Shown here in pieces: positions 20,424 through 29,787 of a stretch of DNA of 57,989 nucleotides (positions are counted from its first letter, which is position 1; every line of letters starts with the position of its first letter). The stretch spans positions 1 to 57,989 of the forward strand of contig NZ_JAFKRH010000039.1 of the NCBI RefSeq assembly GCF_019038465.1, read 5' to 3'. This stretch comes from Synechococcus sp. CCY 0621 (GTDB taxonomy: Bacteria > Cyanobacteriota > Cyanobacteriia > PCC-6307 > Cyanobiaceae). The notes below the pieces were generated by a model. That model saw nothing but the letters and a program-made list of their open reading frames with translations. It was not told the origin of the DNA and searched no databases. A program made the translations under genes and the position numbers.

Positions 20424-21731
20424 TCAGCCGGGCCTGTTGCGCGGCGGTTCGCCATCCCCGGCCAGCAGCAGCCGCTCCCAGCGATCGAAGCGCTGGGCCA
20501 GCAGCAACGCGGCTCCGGCCAGCAGCAGCGCCACCACCAGAACCTGGGGGGTCTGCCACCAGGCGACCGCCAGCAGCGACAGCCAGGGAATCGCCTGCAG
20601 CAGCGGCCGCCAGCGCCGCAATCCGCGCAGGGCGCCGCTGCAGGCGGCGCAGTGCTCCCCGTGGCTGGCCCAGCGCTCCATCAGCGCCGACTGGTCGAGG
20701 CGGAGCGGCAAGGGCTGGCCGGGAAACGGATCGCCGTCGTGGTGGTTGACCCAGTCGTGCAGCGCCTTCACATAGACATCGGCGCCGGTGGCCAGGAAGA
20801 ACGCCCGCTCGGCCCCGCCGCTGCGGCCCCGCTGCTCCAGCACCCGCTCCTGCCAGTGCAGAAACACCTGGTCGTCCTCCAGCACGGTGTGGTTGGCGAT
20901 GTGCTGCAGCCACCGGGGCCGCAGGCCCAGCAGCAGGGGAGGCAGCCGGGACTTGAACTGGAAGGGGAAACGGGCGAACAGACGGCATTCGCCCCGGCGG
21001 ATCGGCGTCGCGTAGACCACCGTGAGAATCCGGGCGAAGCCCGGCGCCGTGAGCTCATGCCACATCAGGCCGGGGGCGGCGAAGGTGGTGGACTGGCTGC
21101 CTAGCGTTCCCTTGCGGGGCCCTTCCTGCCACAGGGCCGTGAAGCCCTCCGGTCCGGCACTGGTGATCGTCGCGGCCACTGGAGCGGCGTTCTCACGCTT
21201 GCCCACGGTGCGGTGGTGGGTGAACGGCACATGGCTCACATCGAGCACGTTCTCCAGCAGGGTGAGGGCATCCATGGGCAGGTCCCGGAAGGTGTCCTGC
21301 ACGAACCAGCCCGGCTCCTCCAGCACCGGCACCAGGGGCAGGGGCACCGCCGCGGCCCCATCCGCCTCGCCGGCAAACACGAACAGCAGGTCCTGGCCCT
21401 CGGCGGTGGCGTAGGCCCGGCAGCTGGAGCGCAGGGCGCTGGGGGTCGCCCCCGGCTCGGCCTGGGGGATCGCGGTGCAGTGACCATCGCCGGCGAAGGT
21501 CCAGCCGTGATAGGGGCACTCCAGCTCGCCGGCGCCGTTGAGGCGCCCCTGGCTGAGGGGCACCAGGCGGTGGGGACAGACATCGGCGAAGGCGCGCCAG
21601 GCCTGGCCGGGGCCATCCCACCAGAGCACCAGGTCCTCCTCCAGGAGGGTGAAGGCGGTGGGCCTGGTGCGGTCGAGGTCCCGCAGATAGGCCACCGGAT
21701 ACCAGTGCTGGCGCCAGGCGGAACTCGTCAT
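20424..21731 (-). CDS. Rieske oxygenase of the pheophorbide-a-oxygenase/Tic55 type
   Basis: A 435-residue oxygenase. The Rieske 2Fe-2S motif is CPHRLVPLS with CPYHGW 17 residues on, at about residues 52-80. The mononuclear iron site is NVLDVSHVPFTHH. A CAAC motif lies near the C-terminus, as in plant PaO and Tic55, followed by two membrane segments (IPWLSLLAVAWW and VLVVALLLAGAALLLA) that anchor it. Relatives act on chlorophyll breakdown products; substrate here is unknown. Divergent from the antiporter operon. Confidence 0.88.
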   Translation of the reverse strand: MTSSAWRQHWYPVAYLRDLDRTRPTAFTLLEEDLVLWWDGPGQAWRAFADVCPHRLVPLSQGRLNGAGELECPYHGWTFAGDGHCTAIPQAEPGATPSALRSSCRAYATAEGQDLLFVFAGEADGAAAVPLPLVPVLEEPGWFVQDTFRDLPMDALTLLENVLDVSHVPFTHHRTVGKRENAAPVAATITSAGPEGFTALWQEGPRKGTLGSQSTTFAAPGLMWHELTAPGFARILTVVYATPIRRGECRLFARFPFQFKSRLPPLLLGLRPRWLQHIANHTVLEDDQVFLHWQERVLEQRGRSGGAERAFFLATGADVYVKALHDWVNHHDGDPFPGQPLPLRLDQSALMERWASHGEHCAACSGALRGLRRWRPLLQAIPWLSLLAVAWWQTPQVLVVALLLAGAALLLAQRFDRWERLLLAGDGEPPRNRPG

Positions 21732-21859
21732 GCCGTCGATTCTGCTGGGGGGCGCGGGCGGGTGCGGGCCCGTTACGAGACGCGATACGGACCGTTGACG
21801 GCGGCGGCGGCGCTCCTAGGACGGCCTGGAGGACATCCCTGCCATCCCTCTCCATCCCC

Positions 21860-23941
21860 GTGGGCTCCTTCCTGGCAGGCAATCCCCTGGCGATCTTCGC
21901 CCTGCTGCTGATGCTCAGCGTGGTGGTGCCGCCCCTGGTGCGGCCGTTGCGGCTGCCGGATCTGGTCGGACTGCTGGTGGCCGGTGTGGCGATCGGTCCC
22001 CATGGCCTCGCCTGGCTCGCCTCCAGCAACGAGACCGTGCGGTTGCTCTCGGACGTGGGGGTGATCTATCTGCTGTTCATTGCCGGCCTGGAGATCGACC
22101 TGGGGGAGTTCCAGCGGATCCGGTCCCGCTCCTTCCGCTTCGGCTTGCTCACCTTCACCCTGCCGATGCTGGCGGGCACGGCGCTGGGATTCGCCTACGG
22201 CTATCCGGTCGTGAGCGCCGTCCTGATCGGCTCGATCCTGGCCTCCCACACACCCCTGGGCTACCCGATCGTGCGCAGCTTCGGCGCGATGCGGGAGGAG
22301 TGCGTCACGGTGGCGATCGGCGGCACGATCTTCACCGACATCGCCGCCCTGGTGGTGCTGGCCCTCTGCGTCAGCCTCGGGAAAGGCCAGCTGAGCGGCG
22401 TTGGGGTGGTCGCCCTGCTGCTCAAGGTGGCCGTCTACGCCGCCGCCGTGATGCTGCTGATCCGGCGGCTGGGTCAAGGGCTGATCCGCCGCAGCGTCGA
22501 CGGTGACAGCCGTCTGTTCGTGGCGGTGCTGCTGGCCCTGTTCCTGGCGGCGGTGGGGGCGGAAGTGGCCGGTGTGGAGAAGATCGTCGGCGCCTTCCTG
22601 GCCGGACTGGCCGTCAATGGCGTGCTGCCGGAGGGCCGGGTCAAGGAACAGGTGGTGGTGGTGGGGGCGAGCCTGTTCATCCCGCTCTTCTTCATCGATC
22701 TGGGGCTGCTGCTGGATGTGCCGGTGTTCCTCAGCACCATGACCGGCTCGGTCTTCGCCATCGCCTTGATCCTGACGCTGATCACCAGCAAAGGGCTGGC
22801 CTCGTGGTGGTCGGGCCTGCTTTACCGCTACGACGGCCCAGAGATGCTCACCCTGTGGTCGCTGTCGCTGCCCCAGGTGGCCGCCACCCTGGCGGCCACC
22901 TATGTGGGCTTCCGCCAGGGCCTGCTGGATGAGCGGATGCTCAACAGCGTCCTGGCCCTGATGGTGGTCACCGCCACCCTGGGGCCAATCCTCACCTCGG
23001 TGGCGATGACCCGCATGGCCAGCCGCCGGGCCAGGGATCTCAGCCTGCAGGAGAGCGGCCAGCTGGCCCTGGTGCGACGGGCCCTACGGGTGCTGGTACC
23101 GATCAGCGAGGCCCGCAGTGAGGAACCCCTGCTGGCGCTTGCCGGCCGGCTGATCGACGGGGACGCGGGCCGCCAAGGCACGGTGCTGCCCCTCTCGGTG
23201 GTGTCGCCGCGCCAGGCCGAAGCGGGCCGCGGCGCCCAGCCGGTCGTGCATCGTGCCCTGGCCGAAGGGCGCCAGCTGCTGGAGCGGGCCGATGCCTTCA
23301 CTGCGGCGGCGGGGGTGCCCAGCCGCTCCCTGCTGCGGGTCGACAACGACATCCCCGGAGGCATCGCCCGCACGGCTCTCGAGCAGGGCGCCGACCTGGT
23401 GCTGTTGGGCGTGGCCGCGGCCCCCCGCTTGGGGCGCTGGCTGTTCGGCGATCTGGTGGCCGCCATCTGCCGTCAGGCCCACTGCCCGGTGGTGATGGCC
23501 CGTCTGCGGGACGACCCGGCCAGCTTCCGCCGGCTGCTCGTCCCGGTGAAGGACCTCTCCTCCGGCGCCCTGGAGCAGTACCAGCTGGCAGAGCGCCTGC
23601 TCAGCGCCTGCCCGCCCGGTGAGGGCGCCGCCATCACCCTGCTTCACATCCATGAGCCCTGGTTGCCCCAGGCGGAGCGGGAACAGCTGGCCCGCCAGCT
23701 CCAGGGCTGGGTTGCCTCCCCCTCCAGGTCCGGGAAGGGCGTGCCGGTCACGGTGGAGCTCCTGGCCCACCAGAACGTGGCTGAGGCGATTGAGAGGGGC
23801 AGCGAGAGCCACGATCTGGTGATCCTGCGCTCCCTGAGGCGCCTGGTGGAGGGCGTGCCGATTCCCGCCAGCGACCAGGCCACCAGCCTGCTGCGGCGCC
23901 TGCACTGCTCGGCCCTGGTGATCAGCGATCCACTTCACTGA
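21860..23941 (+). CDS. CPA2-type cation:proton antiporter with C-terminal Usp domains
   Basis: A 693-residue protein. Residues 1-390 form about a dozen membrane helices of the Na+/H+ exchanger fold (LRLPDLVGLLVAGVAIGPHG, LIGSILASHTPLGYPIV). A cytoplasmic part with two universal-stress-like segments follows (DLVLLGVAAAPRLGRWLFGD and a C-terminal repeat). The transported ion, Na+ or K+, cannot be read. A GTG at 21860 is the start. The gene leads an operon with a UspA and a CoA synthetase. Confidence 0.88.
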   Translation: MGSFLAGNPLAIFALLLMLSVVVPPLVRPLRLPDLVGLLVAGVAIGPHGLAWLASSNETVRLLSDVGVIYLLFIAGLEIDLGEFQRIRSRSFRFGLLTFTLPMLAGTALGFAYGYPVVSAVLIGSILASHTPLGYPIVRSFGAMREECVTVAIGGTIFTDIAALVVLALCVSLGKGQLSGVGVVALLLKVAVYAAAVMLLIRRLGQGLIRRSVDGDSRLFVAVLLALFLAAVGAEVAGVEKIVGAFLAGLAVNGVLPEGRVKEQVVVVGASLFIPLFFIDLGLLLDVPVFLSTMTGSVFAIALILTLITSKGLASWWSGLLYRYDGPEMLTLWSLSLPQVAATLAATYVGFRQGLLDERMLNSVLALMVVTATLGPILTSVAMTRMASRRARDLSLQESGQLALVRRALRVLVPISEARSEEPLLALAGRLIDGDAGRQGTVLPLSVVSPRQAEAGRGAQPVVHRALAEGRQLLERADAFTAAAGVPSRSLLRVDNDIPGGIARTALEQGADLVLLGVAAAPRLGRWLFGDLVAAICRQAHCPVVMARLRDDPASFRRLLVPVKDLSSGALEQYQLAERLLSACPPGEGAAITLLHIHEPWLPQAEREQLARQLQGWVASPSRSGKGVPVTVELLAHQNVAEAIERGSESHDLVILRSLRRLVEGVPIPASDQATSLLRRLHCSALVISDPLH

Positions 23942-23995
23942 TCCACTGCGCTGATGCAAGGCCTTGACTAGACAGAGGAGAGACCTGCCGCTCCC

Positions 23996-24442
23996 ATGTC
24001 CTTCAGCCAACTCCTGGTGCCCAGCGACGGTTCCGACCTCTCGATGGCGGCCGTGCGCCACGCCGTGGCACTGGCCGCCTCCCTCGGGGCCCGCATCACC
24101 TTCTTCCATGCCCAGGCCAGCGTGCCGGTGCAGGTGGTGGGGCTCGGCGAGATGCTCGATGCCACCACCATGGAGGCCCTGATGAGCGCCAGCCGCAAGG
24201 ATGGGGAACGGATTCTCGAGGAGTCCCTGGCGGTGGCCAAGGAGGCCGGCGTCAACGCCACGGCCGAGCGTGTGCTGAGCGACCTGCCGCACCAGGCCAT
24301 CATCGAGGCCGCCACCCGGCTGGGCTGCGACCTGATCGTGATGGCCTCCCACGGCCGCCGCGGCCTGGTGGGGATGCTGATCGGCAGCGAAACCCAGCGG
24401 GTGCTGGTCCAGTCCCCCTGTCCGGTCCTGGTGATCCGATGA
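23996..24442 (+). CDS. Universal stress protein, UspA family
   Basis: A 148-residue ATP-binding-type Usp. It starts [20 protein letters not shown] and carries the GxxG-x-GS-type nucleotide loop [20 protein letters not shown] near the C-terminus. A purine-rich ribosome-binding site (GAGGAG) lies about 20 bp upstream. Its ATGA overlaps the next gene, and the preceding antiporter already carries Usp-like domains, so the two may act in one ion or stress response. Confidence 0.93.
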   Translation: MSFSQLLVPSDGSDLSMAAVRHAVALAASLGARITFFHAQASVPVQVVGLGEMLDATTMEALMSASRKDGERILEESLAVAKEAGVNATAERVLSDLPHQAIIEAATRLGCDLIVMASHGRRGLVGMLIGSETQRVLVQSPCPVLVIR

Positions 24443-27264
24443 CGGAGAACCCCTCCGGCGGGGGCGGCGCCGCCGCGGATCGGGCCTACGACATCCTGCG
24501 CTCCCAGCATCAGCCGCTGGCGGCCCTTTTCTCGCCGCGCAGTGTGGCCGTGATCGGAGCCTCCGACCGGCCGGGCAGCGTCGGGCACGGGGTGCTCTGG
24601 AACCTGATCAGCCACCCCTTCGGCGGCACCGTCTATCCCATCAACCCCAAGCGCCCGAGTGTGCAGGGAATCCGGGCCCACGCGTCGGTGGCGGAGGTGC
24701 CCGAACCGGTGGACCTGGCCGTGATCGCCACCCCCGCCGCTACGGTGCCGGCCCTGATCGAGGAGTGCGCGGCGGCCCGGGTGAAGGGCGTGATCGTGCT
24801 GTCAGCGGGCTTCCGGGAGATCGGCGCCACCGGCATCGCCCTGGAGGCCCGCATCCGGGATGGCCTGCGCCGCACCGGCATGCGACTGGTGGGCCCCAAC
24901 TGCCTGGGGCTGATGAATCCCCTCACCGGCCTCAACGCCACCTTCGCCGGCGCCATGGCCCGCCCTGGCCACGTGGGCTTCCTCAGCCAGTCGGGGGCGA
25001 TCTGCACCGCCGTCCTCGACTGGAGCCTGCAGGAGAACGTGGGCTTCAGCGCCTTCGTCTCGATGGGCTCGATGCTGGATGTCGACTGGGGGGATCTGAT
25101 CACCTACCTGGGGGACGATCCGGAAACCCACAGCATCGTCATTTACATGGAATCGATCGGTGACCCCCGGTCGTTCCTCTCGGCGGCTCGGGAGGTGGCC
25201 CTGACCAAGCCGATCGTGGTGATCAAGGCCGGCCGCACCGCCGAGGCGGCCCAGGCGGCGGCATCCCACACCGGCGCCCTGACCGGAAGCGACGCCGTCC
25301 TGGATGCCGCCTTCCGCCGCTGCGGCGTGATCCGCGTCGACAGCATCGCCGACCTCTTCGATCTGGCCGAAGTGCTGTCCAAGCAACGTCGCCGGCCCCT
25401 GGGGCCGCGGCTGACGATCCTCACCAACGCCGGGGGGCCGGGCGTGATCGCCACCGATGCCCTGGTGCGCCATGGCGGACAGCTGGCCACCCTCCCGGCG
25501 GCCACCCTGGCGGACCTCGATGCCGTTCTGCCCCAGCACTGGAGTCGGGCCAACCCGATCGACATCCTGGGGGACGCGGATCCGGACCGCTACGAGCGGG
25601 CCATCCGCCTGGCCCTGGAGAACCCCGACAGCGATGGCCTGCTGGTGGTGCTCACCCCCCAGGCCATGACCGATCCCACCAGCACGGCTGAGCGGCTGGT
25701 GGCCCTGGCGGCGACCACCACCAAGCCGCTGCTGGCCAGCTGGATGGGGGGCCAGGACGTGGAGGCTGGGGAGCGCCTGCTGAATGCCGCCGGCATCGCC
25801 ACCTACCGCTACCCGGACGGGGCCGTGCAGCTGTTCGATCTCCTGTGGCGCTACAGCGACAACCTGCGCGCCCTTTACGAAACCCCGGCCCTGGTTCCGG
25901 ACACCGAAGCGACTGGAGCCGGCGAGCCCCACGCCGATCGCCAGCGGGTGGAAGCTCTGCTGGAAGGGGTGCTGGCCCAGGGACGCACCCTTCTGAACGA
26001 ATGGGAAGCCAAACAGGTGCTGGAGGCCTACGGCATCCCCACAGTTCCCACCCACATGGCCACCAGTGCCGAGGCGGCGGCGGCGGCGGCCGACGCGATG
26101 GGCTACCCGGTGGTGGTCAAGCTGCTCTCCGCCGAGCTCACCCACAAAAGCGATGTTGGCGGGGTGCAGCTGAACCTGCGTGACGGCGCCGCGGTGACCC
26201 AGGCCTTCCGCGCCATGCAGGAGGCGATCGTGGCACTGCACGGCGAGAGCGCCTTCGGCGGGGTGACCGTGCAGCCGATGCTGGAGCTGACGGGCGCCTA
26301 CGAGCTGATCGTGGGCAGCAGCATCGACCCCCAGTTCGGCCCGGTGATCCTGTTCGGCACCGGCGGGCTGCTGGTGGAGGTGTTCCGCGACAGCGCCGTG
26401 GCCCTGCCGCCACTGAACACCACCCTGGCCCGGCGGCTGATGGAACGCACCCGCATCCATGCGGCGCTGCAGGGGGTGCGCGGCCGGCCGCCGGTGGATC
26501 TGGCGGCGCTGGAGCGGTTGCTGGTGCGCCTCAGCCGGCTGGTGCTGGAGCATCCGGCCATCCTCGAACTCGACATCAACCCCCTGCGGGTGGCACCTGG
26601 GATCGGCAAGGGTTCGCTGGTGGCCCTGGATGCCCGGGTGCTGCTGCAGTCGTCCTCCGGGGCCACCTGTTTCACCCCCAGACCGGCGATCCGTCCCTAT
26701 CCGAGCGAGTACGTGCGCGCCTGGCACCTGCCCGACGGTTCACCGGTGACGCTCCGGCCGATCCGACCGGAGGACGAACCCATGCTGGTGGCCTTCCACC
26801 GCACCCTCTCGGAGCAGAGCGTCTACTTCCGCTACTTCCATCTGATGACCCTGGGCCACCGCATCGCCCACGAACGACTGACTCGGATCTGCTTCACCGA
26901 CTACGACAGGGAAATGGCCCTGGTGGTGGAGCGGCCGGGGCAGAACGGCGCCCCGGCCGAGGTGCTGGGGGTGGGCCGGCTCAGCCGGATCCACGACGAC
27001 AACGCCGCCGAGTTCGCCATGCTGATTGCCGACCCCTGGCAACGGCAGGGGTTAGGCACCGCCTTGCTGGGGCTGCTGATCACGATCGGCCGGGCCGAGG
27101 GGCTCGAGCGGATCTGCGCCGAGATCCTCCACGAGAACAGGGGCATGCAGCATGTCTGCCAGAAGCTGGGCTTCCGGCTGCGGCCGACGGCCGAGTGCGT
27201 GCATGCCGAGATCAGCCTGCTTGATGCTGCAGTTGCCGGGCCCGCTGCAGATCCACCCGGGTGA
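24439..27264 (+). CDS. Acyl-CoA synthetase (NDP-forming) fused to a GNAT acetyltransferase
   Basis: A 941-residue protein. The order is CoA-binding domain ([20 protein letters not shown]), succinyl-CoA-ligase-like domain with the phosphohistidine in [16 protein letters not shown]-grasp domain ([20 protein letters not shown]) and a C-terminal GNAT domain ([34 protein letters not shown]). This is the Pat/PatZ architecture, in which the GNAT part acetylates protein lysines; E. coli PatZ has lost synthetase activity, but here the catalytic His remains, so both activities are possible. It overlaps the uspA stop (ATGA). Confidence 0.93.
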   Translation: MTENPSGGGGAAADRAYDILRSQHQPLAALFSPRSVAVIGASDRPGSVGHGVLWNLISHPFGGTVYPINPKRPSVQGIRAHASVAEVPEPVDLAVIATPAATVPALIEECAAARVKGVIVLSAGFREIGATGIALEARIRDGLRRTGMRLVGPNCLGLMNPLTGLNATFAGAMARPGHVGFLSQSGAICTAVLDWSLQENVGFSAFVSMGSMLDVDWGDLITYLGDDPETHSIVIYMESIGDPRSFLSAAREVALTKPIVVIKAGRTAEAAQAAASHTGALTGSDAVLDAAFRRCGVIRVDSIADLFDLAEVLSKQRRRPLGPRLTILTNAGGPGVIATDALVRHGGQLATLPAATLADLDAVLPQHWSRANPIDILGDADPDRYERAIRLALENPDSDGLLVVLTPQAMTDPTSTAERLVALAATTTKPLLASWMGGQDVEAGERLLNAAGIATYRYPDGAVQLFDLLWRYSDNLRALYETPALVPDTEATGAGEPHADRQRVEALLEGVLAQGRTLLNEWEAKQVLEAYGIPTVPTHMATSAEAAAAAADAMGYPVVVKLLSAELTHKSDVGGVQLNLRDGAAVTQAFRAMQEAIVALHGESAFGGVTVQPMLELTGAYELIVGSSIDPQFGPVILFGTGGLLVEVFRDSAVALPPLNTTLARRLMERTRIHAALQGVRGRPPVDLAALERLLVRLSRLVLEHPAILELDINPLRVAPGIGKGSLVALDARVLLQSSSGATCFTPRPAIRPYPSEYVRAWHLPDGSPVTLRPIRPEDEPMLVAFHRTLSEQSVYFRYFHLMTLGHRIAHERLTRICFTDYDREMALVVERPGQNGAPAEVLGVGRLSRIHDDNAAEFAMLIADPWQRQGLGTALLGLLITIGRAEGLERICAEILHENRGMQHVCQKLGFRLRPTAECVHAEISLLDAAVAGPAADPPG

Positions 27265-27391
27265 CGCCGAACCCCAGCCGGCGGGCCGCCAGCAACAGTT
27301 CCGCTCTGGAGCGGCAGTGACGCAGCCCGCGGCGGATCACCTCATCCGTCTCCGCCTCCTCAACAAGGCGCTCCAGTTCACTCCAGCTCAT
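27212..27391 (-). CDS. Nif11-family small peptide
   Basis: A 59-residue peptide reading [20 protein letters not shown], then a helix-turn with [20 protein letters not shown]. This is the Nif11 pattern found in nitrogenase-linked and leader-peptide families of cyanobacteria. No Cys/Ser/Thr-rich core follows the helical part and no lanthipeptide synthetase is nearby, so it is probably not a modified-peptide precursor. Its 3' end overlaps the acyl-CoA synthetase gene by 53 bp in the opposite direction. Function unknown. Confidence 0.72.
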   Translation of the reverse strand: MSWSELERLVEEAETDEVIRRGLRHCRSRAELLLAARRLGFGVTRVDLQRARQLQHQAG

Positions 27392-27594
27392 CGTGTCCTC
27401 CCGCCCTCTGACTCACGCTGGCAAGGGCCGGCCGATCTGACCAGGGGTCGACAACAAGCGATGCAGAGGGGGCGCTGGCGGCGAGTCGCATCTTGTCGGA
27501 CATCCCCGGGGACCCATTCATGGCTCGGTCACATGACTTCGCTTGATTGATGTCATCCCCACCTCAGGGGTCGCTCCTCACAACGCGAACCACC

Positions 27595-28047
27595 ATGAAC
27601 ACCATCCTTCGTCAGGGTTCCCGCCGCCTCGCGGGCCTGCTGGGCACCACCGGCGTCCTGGCCCTGCTCGCCACCCCCCTGGAGGCCTTGGCCGGTCCCT
27701 GGGGCCAGGCCGGCGTTCCCCGTCAGGTCGACAGCCGCCGTGTTCCCTACCCCGTGCAGACCCTGCCCAGCCCCTCGTCCTACGGCGACGGCTACGGCGG
27801 CGGCTACCGGGCCGACTACGACGTCGACCGCTACCGGGCCAACCTGCCGGTGGCCCCCGACTACATCCAGGCCCAGACGGCCCAGCGCTGCAACGTCGGC
27901 CGACTGGTGGGCGGCATCATCGGCGGCGGCCTCGGCTACGCCGCCTCCCGCCAGGACGGCCGCACCTGGGCCGTGCCGCTCGGGGCCCTGCTGGGTCAGC
28001 AGATGGGCTGCAGCATCGGCGCCCAGCGCGCTCCCCTGCCCTGGTGA
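27595..28047 (+). CDS. Secreted glycine-zipper protein
   Basis: A 150-residue protein. A signal peptide (RRLAGLLGTTGVLALLATPL, cleavage near AGPWG) precedes a Tyr/Gly/Asp-rich middle. The C-terminal stretch VGRLVGGIIGGGLGYAASRQ followed by LGALLGQQMGCSIG is a glycine zipper, typical of small outer-membrane or periplasmic proteins. The start at 27595 is chosen because the signal peptide begins there. It converges on the Gly-rich gene. Confidence 0.8.
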   Translation: MNTILRQGSRRLAGLLGTTGVLALLATPLEALAGPWGQAGVPRQVDSRRVPYPVQTLPSPSSYGDGYGGGYRADYDVDRYRANLPVAPDYIQAQTAQRCNVGRLVGGIIGGGLGYAASRQDGRTWAVPLGALLGQQMGCSIGAQRAPLPW

Positions 28048-28056
28048 ACCCCCGGC

Positions 28057-29028
28057 TCAGGCAGCGGTCCCGAAGGCCACCTGGCAGGCGGCATTGAGGA
28101 GTTCCGCTTCCTGGGCCGTCTGGGGCTCCTGGCCATTCAGCAGACCCTGCTGGCAGTCAGCGGAGAGCTGAAAGACGCTGCCGTCGGCACTGACATCAAA
28201 GGCCACCGTGGAGGTGCCGGTCGGCTGGACCGTGCCGAACAGCAGCTGGTACTCGGTGTTGGGCACCACGATCACCGTCTGGCTGCTGGCCACCGCGGCA
28301 TCGACGGCACTGTTGATGATCGAGGCCGTCGCCAGCGTGGCCACACCCCAGGTGGCGGCCCGGGCCCCCCACCATCCCCAGGACGGGGTGGCCCAGCCGC
28401 CGTACCAGCCATGGTTCCAGGGCCGGGCAACCCCCCAACCCGGACGGGCCCAGCCCGGTCTGACGCCGATGGCGTTGACATTGACGGCGCGGTTCCAGTT
28501 GCGGTTGACGTTGACGTTCCGCGTGAGATTGGCGTTGCGGTTGATGGTTCCGGCCCCGCCAACCCTGTTCACACCCGCTGAGCCAACCCCTCCAGGACGG
28601 TTAAGGCCAGGGGTTCCAACACCACCAGGGCGGTTGAGACCTGCTGCTCCAACACCACCAGGTCGTCCGACGGGACCAGCCAGGGAGGGACGACCCATGC
28701 CGCCGGCGGCACCGCCACTCCAGCCACCGGCGGGTCGGGCCGCGCCACGGTTGAGGCCTCCGGCACCACCGGATCCCTGGAAACCACTGTGGGCCCTGGC
28801 ACCACCACCGGCCCTCGCCCCACCACCAGCAGCCCTGCCGGCACCGCCGCCTCGACCAGCACCACCGGCCCTGGCACCACCACCGCCTCCCCGTCCACCG
28901 CCGCCGCCGCGGGCAATCAGCTGCGGGGTGACCAAAGAAGAAGAAGAAGTCTCCACGGCCAGGGCAGCCCCGACCGGGGAGGCGATCACACCGGCCATCA
29001 ACAGAGCGAATCCAGCGAGGATCTTCAT
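28057..29028 (-). CDS. Secreted Gly/Arg/Asn-rich low-complexity protein
   Basis: A 323-residue protein. It has a signal peptide (MKILAGFALLMAGVIASPVG), a long Gly/Ala/Arg region, and 11-residue tandem repeats (RPGGVGAAGLN, RPGGVGTPGLN, RPGGVGSAGVN). An Asn-rich patch (NVNVNRNWNRAVNVN), a Trp-rich stretch and a folded C-terminal domain ending in a Cys pair (DCQQG, AACQV) follow. No family is recognised. It overlaps the stop of the upstream gene by 4 bp, so the two are probably one operon and may work together at the cell envelope. Confidence 0.75.
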   Translation of the reverse strand: MKILAGFALLMAGVIASPVGAALAVETSSSSLVTPQLIARGGGGGRGGGGGARAGGAGRGGGAGRAAGGGARAGGGARAHSGFQGSGGAGGLNRGAARPAGGWSGGAAGGMGRPSLAGPVGRPGGVGAAGLNRPGGVGTPGLNRPGGVGSAGVNRVGGAGTINRNANLTRNVNVNRNWNRAVNVNAIGVRPGWARPGWGVARPWNHGWYGGWATPSWGWWGARAATWGVATLATASIINSAVDAAVASSQTVIVVPNTEYQLLFGTVQPTGTSTVAFDVSADGSVFQLSADCQQGLLNGQEPQTAQEAELLNAACQVAFGTAA

Positions 29029-29573
29029 TTCAGGAGCAGCGCGCAGGCGTCGTCGTAGCAACTGGCATCCACCCGACCGTCCTGGCCGAAATGGACCATC
29101 ACCAGATCGCGTCCCTGAAGGCGGGTATTGGCGCGATCCTCCCGGACACTGTTGAGGTAATTGGGGTTGACCACACACAGGTCCTTGCCGTTGAAGCAGA
29201 CCGTGTTGGTGGAGAACCGGGCGGAAGCTCCTCTCAGCGGGCGCCATTTCTTGGTGTCGTTCGCCCAGATCGCCATGGTCACCGGCTCGGCGGTGATGCG
29301 GACCGTTTCGGTGACGTTGCCGATGAGGTGTCGGTAGAGCGTGGCCCCTCCCACGTCCACCGCTTCCACCTTGCAGGGGACCGGAGCCGCCCCCTGGAGC
29401 GAGCACTGGGTGGAAAGGGTGTAGAGCACCTGGGCCGCAGGAGCGGGCTGGGGGGCCAGCAGGGCCGCGGCCGTCAGGCCGGCCAGGATCCCGGCACCGC
29501 CTACGGCCAGACGGTGACGACTGCCGCCAGCAGGGCGGCCACAGGGGCGAAGGCTGATCCAGCGCTGGGGCAT
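29025..29573 (-). CDS. Secreted or anchored cyanobacterial protein with four Cys
   Basis: A 182-residue protein. After an Arg-rich start it has a hydrophobic segment (VGGAGILAGLTAAALLAPQP) with Ala-rich cleavage or anchor region. The mature part has QCSLQGAAPVPCKVEAVDVG, TVCFNGKDLCVVNPNYLNSV and a C-terminal SCYDDACALLLK, giving three Cys pairs that could be disulfides. The start at 29573 (MPQRWISLRPCGRP) is preferred; the frame extends further upstream. Overlaps the Gly-rich gene by 4 bp. Function unknown. Confidence 0.75.
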   Translation of the reverse strand: MPQRWISLRPCGRPAGGSRHRLAVGGAGILAGLTAAALLAPQPAPAAQVLYTLSTQCSLQGAAPVPCKVEAVDVGGATLYRHLIGNVTETVRITAEPVTMAIWANDTKKWRPLRGASARFSTNTVCFNGKDLCVVNPNYLNSVREDRANTRLQGRDLVMVHFGQDGRVDASCYDDACALLLK

Positions 29574-29787
29574 GGGGAAAGGAATCAACGGGGCTCCCGG
29601 AGGACCGGTGGCGTCAAATCCAGCGTGACCATCGAGACTCTCGATGACGCTGAGCATCTTGCAAAACGTTGTAATCAGCGGCGTTGGTCCGGATCACGGC
29701 GCCGCCTTGGCTGCGCGGGGCTCCAGGCGATGCGAACCCAGGCAGGAACGGGAAGATAGTGTCCGTTGACCGTCGTGACGAAGCATC

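Noticed and set aside
28560-28680. Regular repeats suggestive of a CRISPR array
   Set aside because: The units are in frame, vary between copies and encode an 11-residue protein repeat of a secreted Gly-rich protein.
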